Positions 17,678 to 25,549 of a stretch of 64,000 bases of DNA are shown here, in pieces (the stretch's first letter is position 1; every line of letters starts with the position of its first letter). Under the pieces are notes generated by a model. It was not told the origin of the DNA. It was given only the letters and a program-made list of their open reading frames with translations, and ran no database searches. Made by a program: the position numbers and the translations under genes. The stretch spans positions 124,001 through 188,000 of the forward strand of contig NZ_LRRU01000007.1 in assembly GCF_001641615.1 (NCBI RefSeq), read 5' to 3'. This DNA comes from Pseudoalteromonas gelatinilytica (GTDB taxonomy: Bacteria > Pseudomonadota > Gammaproteobacteria > Enterobacterales > Alteromonadaceae).

Positions 17678-17801
17678 GTTGTATTCCTTGTTATTGTTGT
17701 CATTAGTCTTATGGCCACTCACATTGATGTTGCCGAAGACTGAATAAGATTTGCCCGTGTCACCTGTCAGTTAATGTAGAAGATAGTTGCAGAAATTGAA
17801 T

Positions 17802-17818
17802 TAGTACCATAGTGCTAT
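17802..17818. promoter_or_regulatory. Operator-like repeat, copy 1 (TAGTACCATAGTGCTAT)
   Basis: This 17-base element recurs at 17870-17886 with 15 of 17 bases identical. Within it TAGTACCA and the inverse of TAGTGCTA agree at 6 of 8 positions, so it is an imperfect dyad as expected for a LuxR-type response regulator dimer. It sits between the divergent TonB receptor and GntP permease starts. Confidence 0.6.
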
Positions 17819-17869
17819 ACCCGCCACAGCCCTTTATTTATCAAGCAATTAAGCTATTTTTAAAGCAGA

Positions 17870-17886
17870 TAGTACCTTAGTGTTAT
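17870..17886. promoter_or_regulatory. Operator-like repeat, copy 2 (TAGTACCTTAGTGTTAT)
   Basis: Second copy of the element at 17802-17818, in the same orientation and 68 bases away start to start. It lies about 85 bases before the GntP permease start. Two copies fit one site serving each of the two divergent promoters. The regulator is unproven; the LuxR-type gene at 14610-15272 is the nearest candidate. Confidence 0.6.
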
Positions 17887-17972
17887 GTATTTTTTGAGCG
17901 CTTAGGGTAAGACTGAAAGCATTATTCCGATGTCACCTCATCTGTGTAATAACAATAATTATAGGAATGTCT

Positions 17973-19274
17973 ATGCTGAGCATGATAGGACTGTTAGGCG
18001 GTTTAATACTGCTGATCATTTTAACGCTGCGTGGGGTAAATTTATTTATCGCTGCGCCAATCTGTGCACTATTAGTTGCACTTAGTAGTGGCATGGCCAT
18101 TTTCCCTGTATCGGCAGATACAAACTTTATTAACGCCTATATGGATGGCTTTGCAGGCTTCTTAAGTGCGTGGTTCTTTATGTTCTTACTGGGGTCGTTA
18201 TTCGGTAAGTTCATGGAAGACACCGGTGCTGCTGACAGTGTTGCAAGCTACATTGTGGGTAAACTAGGTATGAAGCACGCCGTTCTTGCGGTTGTGATTG
18301 CCTGTGCCGTTTTAACCTACGGTGGCGTGAGCGTCTTTATCGTTGCGTTTTCTGTTTATCCAATGGCATTAAGTCTGTTTAAAGATGCAAACTTACCGCG
18401 CCGCTTTATTCCAGCAACGCTGGCATTTGGTTCGGTGACCTTTACCATGACTTCGGCAGGTTCGCCAGAAATTCAAAACTGGATCCCGGTTAAGCACCTT
18501 GGCACGTCGCCTTATGCGGCATGGGAAGTGAGCTTAGTGGTCGCTATTTTCATGGCGACAGCAGGTTACTTTTGGTTAAACAAGATGATCAAAAAAGCCG
18601 TTGCTAACGGCGAAACGTTTGAAGCGCGTGATGATGATCCTGTGATTATTGAGCGTCGTCGTCCGCATCCAATCACCGGTGTGATCCCACTGATTGTGGT
18701 ATTAGTTCTGTCATTTGCATTGCACGATATTTTACAGCAGACGGCGCTGATTGTTGCCTTGCTTGGTGGCGTAATGAGTATTGTGATTATTAACTTCAAG
18801 CATTTTCACGATATGGGTAACGCTATTAATGTTGGTACAACTGGCGCTTTAGTGGCAATCGGTAATACCGCTGCTGTGGTTGGTTTTGGCGCTGTGGCGA
18901 AAGTGTCACCAGCATTTACCGCCGCTGTCGATGTGATGACCCATATGCCGGGTAATGAACTACTTGGTGCTGCCGTTGCGGTTAGTGTGATTGCCGGCTT
19001 AACAGGCTCTGCTTCTGGCGGACAAGCCATTGCATTACCGCTTGTCGCACCGGGTTATTTAGACATGGGTGTAAACCCTGAACAACTGCACCGTGTAGTG
19101 GCAATTAGTTCTGGAGCCCTCGATACCTTGCCGCATAATGGTTATGTGGTCACAACAATACGTGCTATCTGTAAAGAAACGCATCAACGAGCGTATTGGT
19201 CAATGGCAGCGCTGACTGCGGTCATTCCGCTTATCGGTGTCGCATTGGCACTCGGACTCTTTATTTTCTTTTAA
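17973..19274 (+). CDS. GntP-family permease, probable 3-hydroxybutyrate transporter
   Basis: A 433-residue integral membrane protein with about 12 hydrophobic segments and GntP-family signatures: the early FLLGSLFGKFMEDTGAA block and the late SGALDTLPHNG motif. I chose the second ATG (17973) because AGGA lies 6 bases before it; at the first ATG (17967) the ribosome site would touch the start codon. The family imports gluconate and other small organic acids by proton symport. Its place in front of hydroxybutyrate dehydrogenase and CoA-transferase genes suggests 3-hydroxybutyrate as substrate (context inference). It is the first gene of a five-gene plus-strand operon. Confidence 0.88.
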   Translation: MLSMIGLLGGLILLIILTLRGVNLFIAAPICALLVALSSGMAIFPVSADTNFINAYMDGFAGFLSAWFFMFLLGSLFGKFMEDTGAADSVASYIVGKLGMKHAVLAVVIACAVLTYGGVSVFIVAFSVYPMALSLFKDANLPRRFIPATLAFGSVTFTMTSAGSPEIQNWIPVKHLGTSPYAAWEVSLVVAIFMATAGYFWLNKMIKKAVANGETFEARDDDPVIIERRRPHPITGVIPLIVVLVLSFALHDILQQTALIVALLGGVMSIVIINFKHFHDMGNAINVGTTGALVAIGNTAAVVGFGAVAKVSPAFTAAVDVMTHMPGNELLGAAVAVSVIAGLTGSASGGQAIALPLVAPGYLDMGVNPEQLHRVVAISSGALDTLPHNGYVVTTIRAICKETHQRAYWSMAALTAVIPLIGVALALGLFIFF

Positions 19275-19283
19275 GGAACAGCA

Positions 19284-20471
19284 ATGAAAACCAAATTAAT
19301 AATTTTGCTATGGCTGGTTGTATTTAGTAGCACCGCGTTTGGCGCTGCAAACAAAGCCGACACCATGCTGGTGGAAAAGCAGCATTTTACGACAAAAGAT
19401 TTTACCACTGTGTCTGGTGTGACGTTAGAGCAAGTGGATATTGGCTGGGAAAGTTACGGAAAACTAAACGCCAATAAAGATAACGTGATTTTAATCACTC
19501 ATTACTTCTCTGGTACTTCTCATGCCGCAGGTAAATATAAAGCGGATGATGCCCTACCGGGTTATTGGGATGCGATTATCGGCCCAGGTAAAGCTATCGA
19601 TACCAATAAATATTATGTGATTAGCTCAGATACCTTAGTGAATGCCAACTGGCATGATGAAAATGTAATTACGACAGGTCCTGCGTCAACTAATCCAAAA
19701 ACAGGTAAACCTTATGGTTTGGATTTCCCTGTGGTTACGATTACTGACTTTGTGAATGTGCAAAAGCGTTTACTCGAAAGCCTAGGTATCACTAAGTTAC
19801 ATGCTGTGATGGGCGCATCAATGGGGTCGTTTCAAGCACTTGAGTGGGCAACACGTTACCCAGATAAAGTTGAGCGCTTAATTCATGTGATTGGCGCTGC
19901 AACGATGGATGCATGGACAGTTGCTGCACTTGAAAAATGGGCGTTACCAATTCGTCTAGATAAAAACTGGCAGCAAGGTAATTACTACGGCAAAGAGCGC
20001 CCATTAGATGGTTTAGCGGCAACCATGCTTAATATTACGCAAGATGCGATGCATCCAATTATTTACAACGCGAGCTTCCCTGACTTTAACGTTTTGGATG
20101 AAGGTGCGTTAAAAGACATTCGCACCTTGCCTAAGTTAAACCAAGTACTCGCTCAGCGCGCAATGGCACGAGCGAAAACTCAAGATGCCAACCATGTACT
20201 TTATTTGGTCCGGGCATCACAATTATTTACCGCTGGTATGCAGAGCGATTTAACAACAGCACTTAAAAATGTCTCTGCCAAAACATTATTGCTACCTGCA
20301 ACGAACGACTTACTGCTTCGTCCTGAAAACATGCGTACTGTGTTTGACACCATGAAAGCGGCAGGTAAAGACGTTGAGATTTCAGAAATTGAAGGGGGCT
20401 GGGGACACCTTGATGGTCTTTTCTCAATCGCCCCGAAAGCGCAGCTTATCAGTGAGTTTTTAGAGGAGTAA
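19284..20471 (+). CDS. Secreted MetX-like alpha/beta hydrolase
   Basis: A 395-residue protein of the homoserine O-acetyltransferase (MetX) fold group. The nucleophile elbow is GASMGS in a MetX-like context (MGASMGSFQALEW). Likely acid and base residues are D in ATNDLLLRPE and H in GWGHLDG. Unlike biosynthetic MetX, it begins with a clear signal peptide (MKTKLIILLWLVVFSSTAFG), so it acts in the periplasm or outside. That makes methionine synthesis unlikely and ester hydrolysis more likely. Placed between a GntP permease and 3-hydroxybutyrate dehydrogenase, it may cut 3-hydroxybutyrate esters or oligomers. AAGGA lies 7 bases before the ATG. Confidence 0.82.
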   Translation: MKTKLIILLWLVVFSSTAFGAANKADTMLVEKQHFTTKDFTTVSGVTLEQVDIGWESYGKLNANKDNVILITHYFSGTSHAAGKYKADDALPGYWDAIIGPGKAIDTNKYYVISSDTLVNANWHDENVITTGPASTNPKTGKPYGLDFPVVTITDFVNVQKRLLESLGITKLHAVMGASMGSFQALEWATRYPDKVERLIHVIGAATMDAWTVAALEKWALPIRLDKNWQQGNYYGKERPLDGLAATMLNITQDAMHPIIYNASFPDFNVLDEGALKDIRTLPKLNQVLAQRAMARAKTQDANHVLYLVRASQLFTAGMQSDLTTALKNVSAKTLLLPATNDLLLRPENMRTVFDTMKAAGKDVEISEIEGGWGHLDGLFSIAPKAQLISEFLEE

Positions 20472-20475
20472 CCCG

Positions 20476-21237
20476 ATGAGCAAAACAGTTTTAATTACCG
20501 GTGCAGCCAGTGGTATTGGTCTCTATGTTGCCCAGCAACTGGCGATGCAAGGTCACACTATTATTGTGACTGATTTAAATCAGCAAGCAGCACAACAAGC
20601 GGCAGCAGGCATTGTTGAACAAGGCGGCAGCGCTGAAGGGTATGCACTTAATGTGGCTGATAGTGATGCAATAGAGCAGTTTTTCACTGAGCTTAATCAG
20701 CCAATTGATGTACTTATTAATAATGCGGGTATTCAGCACGTTGCGAAGCTTGAGGATTTTCCGGCTGATAAATGGCAGTTCTTACAGCAAGTTATGCTCG
20801 TTGGCCCGGCGATGATGACCAAGGCGGTACTCCCTCGCATGCGTGAGCAAGATTTTGGTCGCATCATTAATATTGGTTCAATCCATGCCATGGTGGCGTC
20901 TAAATATAAGTCGGCTTATATCGCTGCAAAACATGGCTTAATCGGCTTTGCTAAAACCATGGCACTTGAAACTGGCGATGCCAATATCACGATTAATACC
21001 GTGTGCCCAGCGTATGTAAAAACGCCGCTTGTTGAGCAACAAATTGCCTCGCAAGCCAAAGAACATGGCATTTCTGAGCAACAAGTGATCGACACAATTA
21101 TGCTAGCACCGATGCCGAAAAAAGCATTTATCGGCTTAGATGAGATCCTGCATACCGTTAGTTTTTTAATGGCCGATGCAGCACGCAATATTACCGCCCA
21201 AGCAATCGCCATTGATGGCGGTTGGACTGCACAATAG
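20476..21237 (+). CDS. bdhA: D-3-hydroxybutyrate dehydrogenase
   Basis: A 253-residue short-chain dehydrogenase. It has the NAD-binding TGAASGIG (about residues 7-14), NNAG (about 86-89), the catalytic Ser in NIGSIHA and YIAAK (Tyr/Lys). The stretch TVCPAYVKTPLVEQQI and the C-terminal IAIDGGWTAQ are typical of the 3-hydroxybutyrate dehydrogenase branch. It oxidises (R)-3-hydroxybutyrate to acetoacetate with NAD+. Only 4 bases separate it from the hydrolase upstream and 9 from the CoA-transferase downstream, so the product would pass directly to the next enzyme. Confidence 0.9.
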   Translation: MSKTVLITGAASGIGLYVAQQLAMQGHTIIVTDLNQQAAQQAAAGIVEQGGSAEGYALNVADSDAIEQFFTELNQPIDVLINNAGIQHVAKLEDFPADKWQFLQQVMLVGPAMMTKAVLPRMREQDFGRIINIGSIHAMVASKYKSAYIAAKHGLIGFAKTMALETGDANITINTVCPAYVKTPLVEQQIASQAKEHGISEQQVIDTIMLAPMPKKAFIGLDEILHTVSFLMADAARNITAQAIAIDGGWTAQ

Positions 21238-21246
21238 GAGGAGCCA

Positions 21247-21954
21247 ATGGCAGGTTTTGATAAAGTAGTTACAAGTTATAGCGAAGCGATGGCTGGCCTT
21301 GAAGATGGCATGACAGTGATAGCCGGTGGTTTTGGTTTATGCGGTATTCCTGAAGGCTTGATTGCACAAATTAAACGTCAAGGCACCCGTGGTTTAACCG
21401 TGGTATCGAATAACTGTGGTGTGGATGGTTTTGGTTTAGGTGTGCTACTTGAAGATAAGCAAATCAGCAAGATGGTTGCCTCTTACGTTGGTGAAAACGC
21501 GCTATTTGAGCAGCAGCTATTAAATGGTGAACTGGAAGTAGAGCTCACACCACAAGGCACCTTAGCTGAAAAAATGCGAGCTGGCGGTGCGGGCATTCCT
21601 GCATTTTATACCGCAACTGGCGTGGGTACTCCGGTGGCTGACGGTAAAGAAACCCGCAATATTAATGGTCGTGACTATTTATTGGAGCCAAGCATTACTG
21701 GCGACTTTGCGATAGTTAAAGCGTGGAAAGCAGATCGTTATGGTAACTGCATTTATCGTCATACGGCGATGAACTTTAACCCGATGGCAGCAACCGCTGG
21801 CAAAATTACGGTTCTTGAAGTTGAAGAAATTGTTGAGCCAGGGGAGCTAGAGCCAAGCCAAATTCACACGCCGGGTATCTATATTGACCGGGTGATTAAA
21901 GGTGAATTTGAAAAACGCATCGAGAAAGTTACCACTAAGCAAGAGAATCAATAA
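21247..21954 (+). CDS. scoA: 3-oxoacid CoA-transferase, subunit A
   Basis: A 235-residue subunit with the glycine-rich CoA-transferase A-subunit motif [13 protein letters not shown] (about residues 28-40) and the [12 protein letters not shown] block. With subunit B it moves CoA from succinyl-CoA to acetoacetate, giving acetoacetyl-CoA in the cytoplasm. TAGGAGGAG lies just before the ATG. The B subunit follows after 11 bases. Confidence 0.93.
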   Translation: MAGFDKVVTSYSEAMAGLEDGMTVIAGGFGLCGIPEGLIAQIKRQGTRGLTVVSNNCGVDGFGLGVLLEDKQISKMVASYVGENALFEQQLLNGELEVELTPQGTLAEKMRAGGAGIPAFYTATGVGTPVADGKETRNINGRDYLLEPSITGDFAIVKAWKADRYGNCIYRHTAMNFNPMAATAGKITVLEVEEIVEPGELEPSQIHTPGIYIDRVIKGEFEKRIEKVTTKQENQ

Positions 21955-21965
21955 GGAGCACGCTG

Positions 21966-22625
21966 ATGGCATTATCACGAGAACAAATCGCTAAACGCGT
22001 GGCGATGGAACTACAGGATGGTTACTACGTTAACTTAGGCATAGGTATTCCAACCTTGGTCGCTAATTATGTCCCTGATGGCATCGAAGTGATGCTGCAA
22101 TCAGAAAATGGTTTACTCGGTATGGGACCATACCCAAGTGCAGACCAAGTTGATGCTGATATGATCAACGCAGGTAAAGAAACGGTCACCGCAGCAAAAG
22201 GGGCGGCTATATTTAGTTCCGCAGAAAGCTTTGCCATGATCCGCGGTGGGCACGTTGACTTAACCGTGCTGGGTGCCTTTGAAGTGGACCAAAACGGCAA
22301 CATTGCCAGTTGGATGATCCCGAAAAAGTTGGTTAAAGGCATGGGTGGTGCGATGGATTTAGTAGCCGGTGCTAAAAACATTATTTGTACTATGACCCAT
22401 GCAAATAAGCATGGCGAATCAAAACTGCTGACCGAATGTAGTTTGCCGTTAACGGGTGTTGGTTGTATCAATAAAGTGATCACCGATTTGGCTCTTTTAG
22501 AAATTAAAGACGGTGCATTTCATTTATTAGAGCGTGCTCCGGGTGTTTCGGTTGATGAAATTATTGCTAAGACGCAGGGCAAGCTGATTGTCTCTGGTGA
22601 CATTCCTGAGATGACCTTTAGCTAG
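21966..22625 (+). CDS. scoB: 3-oxoacid CoA-transferase, subunit B
   Basis: A 219-residue subunit with GIGIPTLVANY (about 22-32) and the SENGLLGMGP motif that carries the catalytic Glu (about residue 46), which forms the enzyme-CoA thioester. AAGGAG precedes the ATG. It is the last gene of the GntP-hydrolase-bdhA-scoAB unit. A thiolase to finish acetoacetyl-CoA breakdown is not in the window. Confidence 0.93.
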   Translation: MALSREQIAKRVAMELQDGYYVNLGIGIPTLVANYVPDGIEVMLQSENGLLGMGPYPSADQVDADMINAGKETVTAAKGAAIFSSAESFAMIRGGHVDLTVLGAFEVDQNGNIASWMIPKKLVKGMGGAMDLVAGAKNIICTMTHANKHGESKLLTECSLPLTGVGCINKVITDLALLEIKDGAFHLLERAPGVSVDEIIAKTQGKLIVSGDIPEMTFS

Positions 22626-22682
22626 TTTTGCGACTTTTAAGCAGCTAATTTGCCTAGATTTTATACTAAACCCCAATAATGT

Positions 22683-22715
22683 GCTTTTTGTTCATGAGTT
22701 TTATGAACAAAAAGC
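22683..22715. terminator. Perfect 13-bp inverted repeat after scoB
   Basis: GCTTTTTGTTCAT and ATGAACAAAAAGC pair perfectly around a 7-base loop, 57 bases past the scoB stop and 138 bases before the porin start. No T-run follows, so it may be a terminator of limited strength or a control site of the porin-tct operon. Confidence 0.5.
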
Positions 22716-22754
22716 CATTTATCACCATCAATGCAACTTACCCCCTAAACATTT

Positions 22755-22771
22755 CGTTAATCTATCGTTAA
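22755..22771 (+). promoter_or_regulatory. CGTTAA direct repeats, one helical turn apart
   Basis: CGTTAA occurs at 22755-22760 and 22766-22771, an 11-base period, about 80-100 bases before the porin start. Such in-phase repeats are typical of response-regulator sites. The CitB-type regulator encoded downstream is the obvious candidate, but this is a guess from position. Confidence 0.35.
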
Positions 22772-22852
22772 CACTATGCTCCAAACCAGATCGCCGATTG
22801 CAGTAGGCCGATCAACGACAACAAATAATTATAATCTGGTGTGGAGTAATTC

Positions 22853-24094
22853 ATGAAAGCAAGTAACACACAGCTCGCTTTAGCCGTTGCAGCGGCGTTA
22901 GCAAGTACCTCAGCATTCGCACAAAGCGACACTGAACAACTACAGCAACAACTCGATGCACTTCAAAAAGAAGTGGACTCATTAAAAACATCTAGCGGCT
23001 TTAACCTAGAATTTGGTGGTCGCGTGCAACTTGATTACAACTATTTCGACGGTGCTTACAATGCCGACAATGATGGCGCAGGAGGCAGCGACTTCTTCCC
23101 ACGTCGTATCCGTACTTATGTTGAAAGTGAACATGGCAACTGGGATCACAAACTACTACTCGAATTTGCTGAAGGCACGGCTGAAATCGTGTTAGCGCGT
23201 GTACGTTATGCATTCGACAACGGCTTAAAAGTAAAAGCCGGTAAAATCCGTGAAGACATGTCGCTCAATGCGCTAACTAGTTCTAAACATATTAATACCA
23301 TTGAGCGCAGCACCCTTGCTAATACCTTCTCACCTTTCTTCCGCTGGGGTATCTCAGCTTCTCAATACTTTAAAGATTCAGGCTTACGTTACGCGGTGGG
23401 TGTTTACAAAAATGATGCGTTTGGTGCTTCAGGCCATGACGAAAATGACAAACTGACATTGGCTGTAACAGGTCGCTTAACCTGGTCAAGTGCAGCGCCG
23501 GGTGATGTGATCCATTTAGGTGCTTGGCATTCTTATCGTGATATGGGCGGCAATGATTTAAGTGCTCGTTTTGCCCGCGGTGAAGTGCGTGAAACCAATG
23601 TTCGCTTAGTCGATTACGCAGTCGGTGGTGAAACGGCAGCGCTTGATAGCATGTCGCAAAGCGGTCTTGAATTTGCCTACCAAGCGAATGCATTCACTCT
23701 AGAGGCTGAATATGCCAGCCGTTACCTTGATACGGTAGATAGTAGCAATGACCTTGATGGTGAACGCTTTGATGGCTTTCATGTTTCGGCAAGTTACTTC
23801 TTAGGCGGTGAGCAGCGCCGTTACAAAGCAGGTTCAGCGCTATTTGTACAACCAAAAGGGATTAAAGATGCATGGGAGCTTGTTGCCCGTGTGTCACAAA
23901 TGAATGCCAGCAGCAAACAGCAAGGTACCGACGTTACCACTTATACATTAGGCACATCTTATTATTTAAGCAGCGATATCAAATTTATGGGCAACCTGAT
24001 TTACAGCGATGTTGATGGTGCCGGTGCTTCTACGCTGGTTGGTGATGAAGATTCAGGTATGGGCATCAGCGCTCGTATGCAGTACTTATTTTAG
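22853..24094 (+). CDS. OprP/OprO-like outer-membrane porin
   Basis: A 413-residue protein with a signal peptide (cleavage after AFA, about residue 23), a short coiled coil rich in Gln/Leu (about 27-46), then a beta-barrel beginning NLEFGGRVQLDYNYFDG, characteristic of the phosphate-selective porin O/P family, and ending in the terminal Phe of MQYLF. Despite the family name, context beside TctCBA suggests passage of carboxylates. GGAG lies 8 bases before the ATG, and tctC follows after 12 bases. Confidence 0.87.
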   Translation: MKASNTQLALAVAAALASTSAFAQSDTEQLQQQLDALQKEVDSLKTSSGFNLEFGGRVQLDYNYFDGAYNADNDGAGGSDFFPRRIRTYVESEHGNWDHKLLLEFAEGTAEIVLARVRYAFDNGLKVKAGKIREDMSLNALTSSKHINTIERSTLANTFSPFFRWGISASQYFKDSGLRYAVGVYKNDAFGASGHDENDKLTLAVTGRLTWSSAAPGDVIHLGAWHSYRDMGGNDLSARFARGEVRETNVRLVDYAVGGETAALDSMSQSGLEFAYQANAFTLEAEYASRYLDTVDSSNDLDGERFDGFHVSASYFLGGEQRRYKAGSALFVQPKGIKDAWELVARVSQMNASSKQQGTDVTTYTLGTSYYLSSDIKFMGNLIYSDVDGAGASTLVGDEDSGMGISARMQYLF

Positions 24095-24106
24095 GAGTCG
24101 TGCATT

Positions 24107-25072
24107 ATGACTATGTTTAAATCATTAAAAAGATCTGTTTTAGCAGCTTCATTATTAGTAGCCAGCCCACTGGCATTGGCAAACTTACACTTTTTGGTAC
24201 CGGGTGGCCCAGGCGGCGGTTGGGATACCACAGCACGTGGTGTCGGCGAAGCAATGGTGAAAGCGGGCATTGAAGACAATGCATCGTTTCAGAATATGTC
24301 GGGCGGCGGCGGTGGTCGTGCAATTGCTTACTTGATTGAGTCGGGCACTAAAAAAGGCGATATGTTGATGGTTAACTCAACACCTATCGTTCTGCGCGCA
24401 TTATCAGGCAAAATTCCTTACAGCTATCGCGATTTAACGCCAGTTGCCAGCATGATTGCTGATTATGGTGCGTTTGTGGTGCGTAATGACTCGCCATTTA
24501 AAACATGGCAAGACGTTATTGATGCCATGAAAAAAGACCCAGGCTCTGTAAAAGTCGCGGGCGGTTCTGCGCGTGGCAGCATGGATCACTTAGTAGCAGC
24601 ACAAGCGGTGAAAGCGGCGGGTCTGGATGGTCGTCGTTTACGTTACATACCTTACGATGCTGGTGGTAAAGCGAAAGCAGGTTTACTGTCGGGTGAGGTC
24701 AACTTGCTTTCAACAGGCTTAAGTGAAGCACTCGAAGTCGCGAATGGCGGTCAAGCGCGAATTTTAGCGGTGACTTCAGCAGAGACATTGCCAGATTACC
24801 CAGCAATTCCAACCTTAAAGTCGCTAGGTTACGACATGGAGTTCGTAAACTGGCGCGGCTTTTTTGCAACCCCAGATTTACCAGCAGACAAACTTGCCGA
24901 GTACACAGAAAAGCTACGTAAGCTGCAGCAAACCCCAGAGTGGGAAGCGGTTCGTGCCCGTAATGGTTGGCTAAATCTATTTCAAGAAAAAGAAGCGTTT
25001 ATTAAATCGCTTGAGCAGCAAGAAGCGCAATTACGCGTTGTAATGAAAGAACTTGGTTTTATCCGAGGCTAA
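24107..25072 (+). CDS. tctC: TctC-type tricarboxylate-binding periplasmic protein
   Basis: A 321-residue extracytoplasmic binding protein. The signal peptide ends near ALA and is followed by the family's VPGGPGGGWDTTARG ligand-loop motif (about 31-45), then VAGGSARGSMDHL and the RYIPYDAGGKA block. It delivers a di- or tricarboxylate to the TctAB membrane pair downstream. Starts at Met1 and Met3 are both possible; GGAG is 9 bases before Met1. Confidence 0.92.
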   Translation: MTMFKSLKRSVLAASLLVASPLALANLHFLVPGGPGGGWDTTARGVGEAMVKAGIEDNASFQNMSGGGGGRAIAYLIESGTKKGDMLMVNSTPIVLRALSGKIPYSYRDLTPVASMIADYGAFVVRNDSPFKTWQDVIDAMKKDPGSVKVAGGSARGSMDHLVAAQAVKAAGLDGRRLRYIPYDAGGKAKAGLLSGEVNLLSTGLSEALEVANGGQARILAVTSAETLPDYPAIPTLKSLGYDMEFVNWRGFFATPDLPADKLAEYTEKLRKLQQTPEWEAVRARNGWLNLFQEKEAFIKSLEQQEAQLRVVMKELGFIRG

Positions 25073-25081
25073 GGTTAGACG

Positions 25082-25546
25082 ATGTTAAACCGTGAACTAA
25101 TTGGACCAAGTTTATTCTTGGTCCTCTTTACCCTCTACGCCCTTGTGGCTTGGCAAATTCCACTTATGCCATTTGAAGAGTACGAAAGCGTTACTTCAGC
25201 AACCTTACCAAAAGTGTATGCGGTATTCGGTATTGTGGTGTGTGTACTATCGATTGGTGCGAACTTATTAAAGCAAGCACCAGCAGAAAAAGCAGAGCTA
25301 CTCAGTAAGGGCAACTTACTACGTACCTTTGCACTGTTGGTGTTGATGGTTGCTTATAGCGCCATGCTTGAACCGTTCGGCTTTTTAATTGCCACCAGTG
25401 CCTTTTTAATTGCTGGCTTTTTTATTATGGGTGAGCGCCGTAAGAAGGTGTTGTTGTTTGCCTCTGTACCTGTGGCCGTGGTTTTTTGGTTTTTAATGAC
25501 ACAAGTACTGGGCATTTACTTAGTACCTGGCAATCTGTGGAGTTAA
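25082..25546 (+). CDS. tctB: TctB-type small membrane subunit
   Basis: A 154-residue protein with four predicted TM segments (about 8-25, 45-62, 80-98 and 102-150 as two close segments). Size and position between tctC and tctA fit the small subunit of tripartite tricarboxylate transporters. TctB sequences are poorly conserved, so the call leans on the neighbours. Confidence 0.88.
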   Translation: MLNRELIGPSLFLVLFTLYALVAWQIPLMPFEEYESVTSATLPKVYAVFGIVVCVLSIGANLLKQAPAEKAELLSKGNLLRTFALLVLMVAYSAMLEPFGFLIATSAFLIAGFFIMGERRKKVLLFASVPVAVVFWFLMTQVLGIYLVPGNLWS

Positions 25547-25549
25547 GTT

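Noticed and set aside
19284..20471. Biosynthetic homoserine O-acetyltransferase (metX)
   Set aside because: The signal peptide and catabolic operon argue against a role in methionine synthesis, despite fold similarity.
22067..22483. Long open frame on the minus strand inside scoB
   Set aside because: It is antisense to a clearly conserved enzyme, has no family features and mirrors the codon structure of scoB.
23370..23693. Histidine-rich minus-strand frame inside the porin gene
   Set aside because: Composition is an artefact of reading the porin's codons backward; no homology and no start signal.
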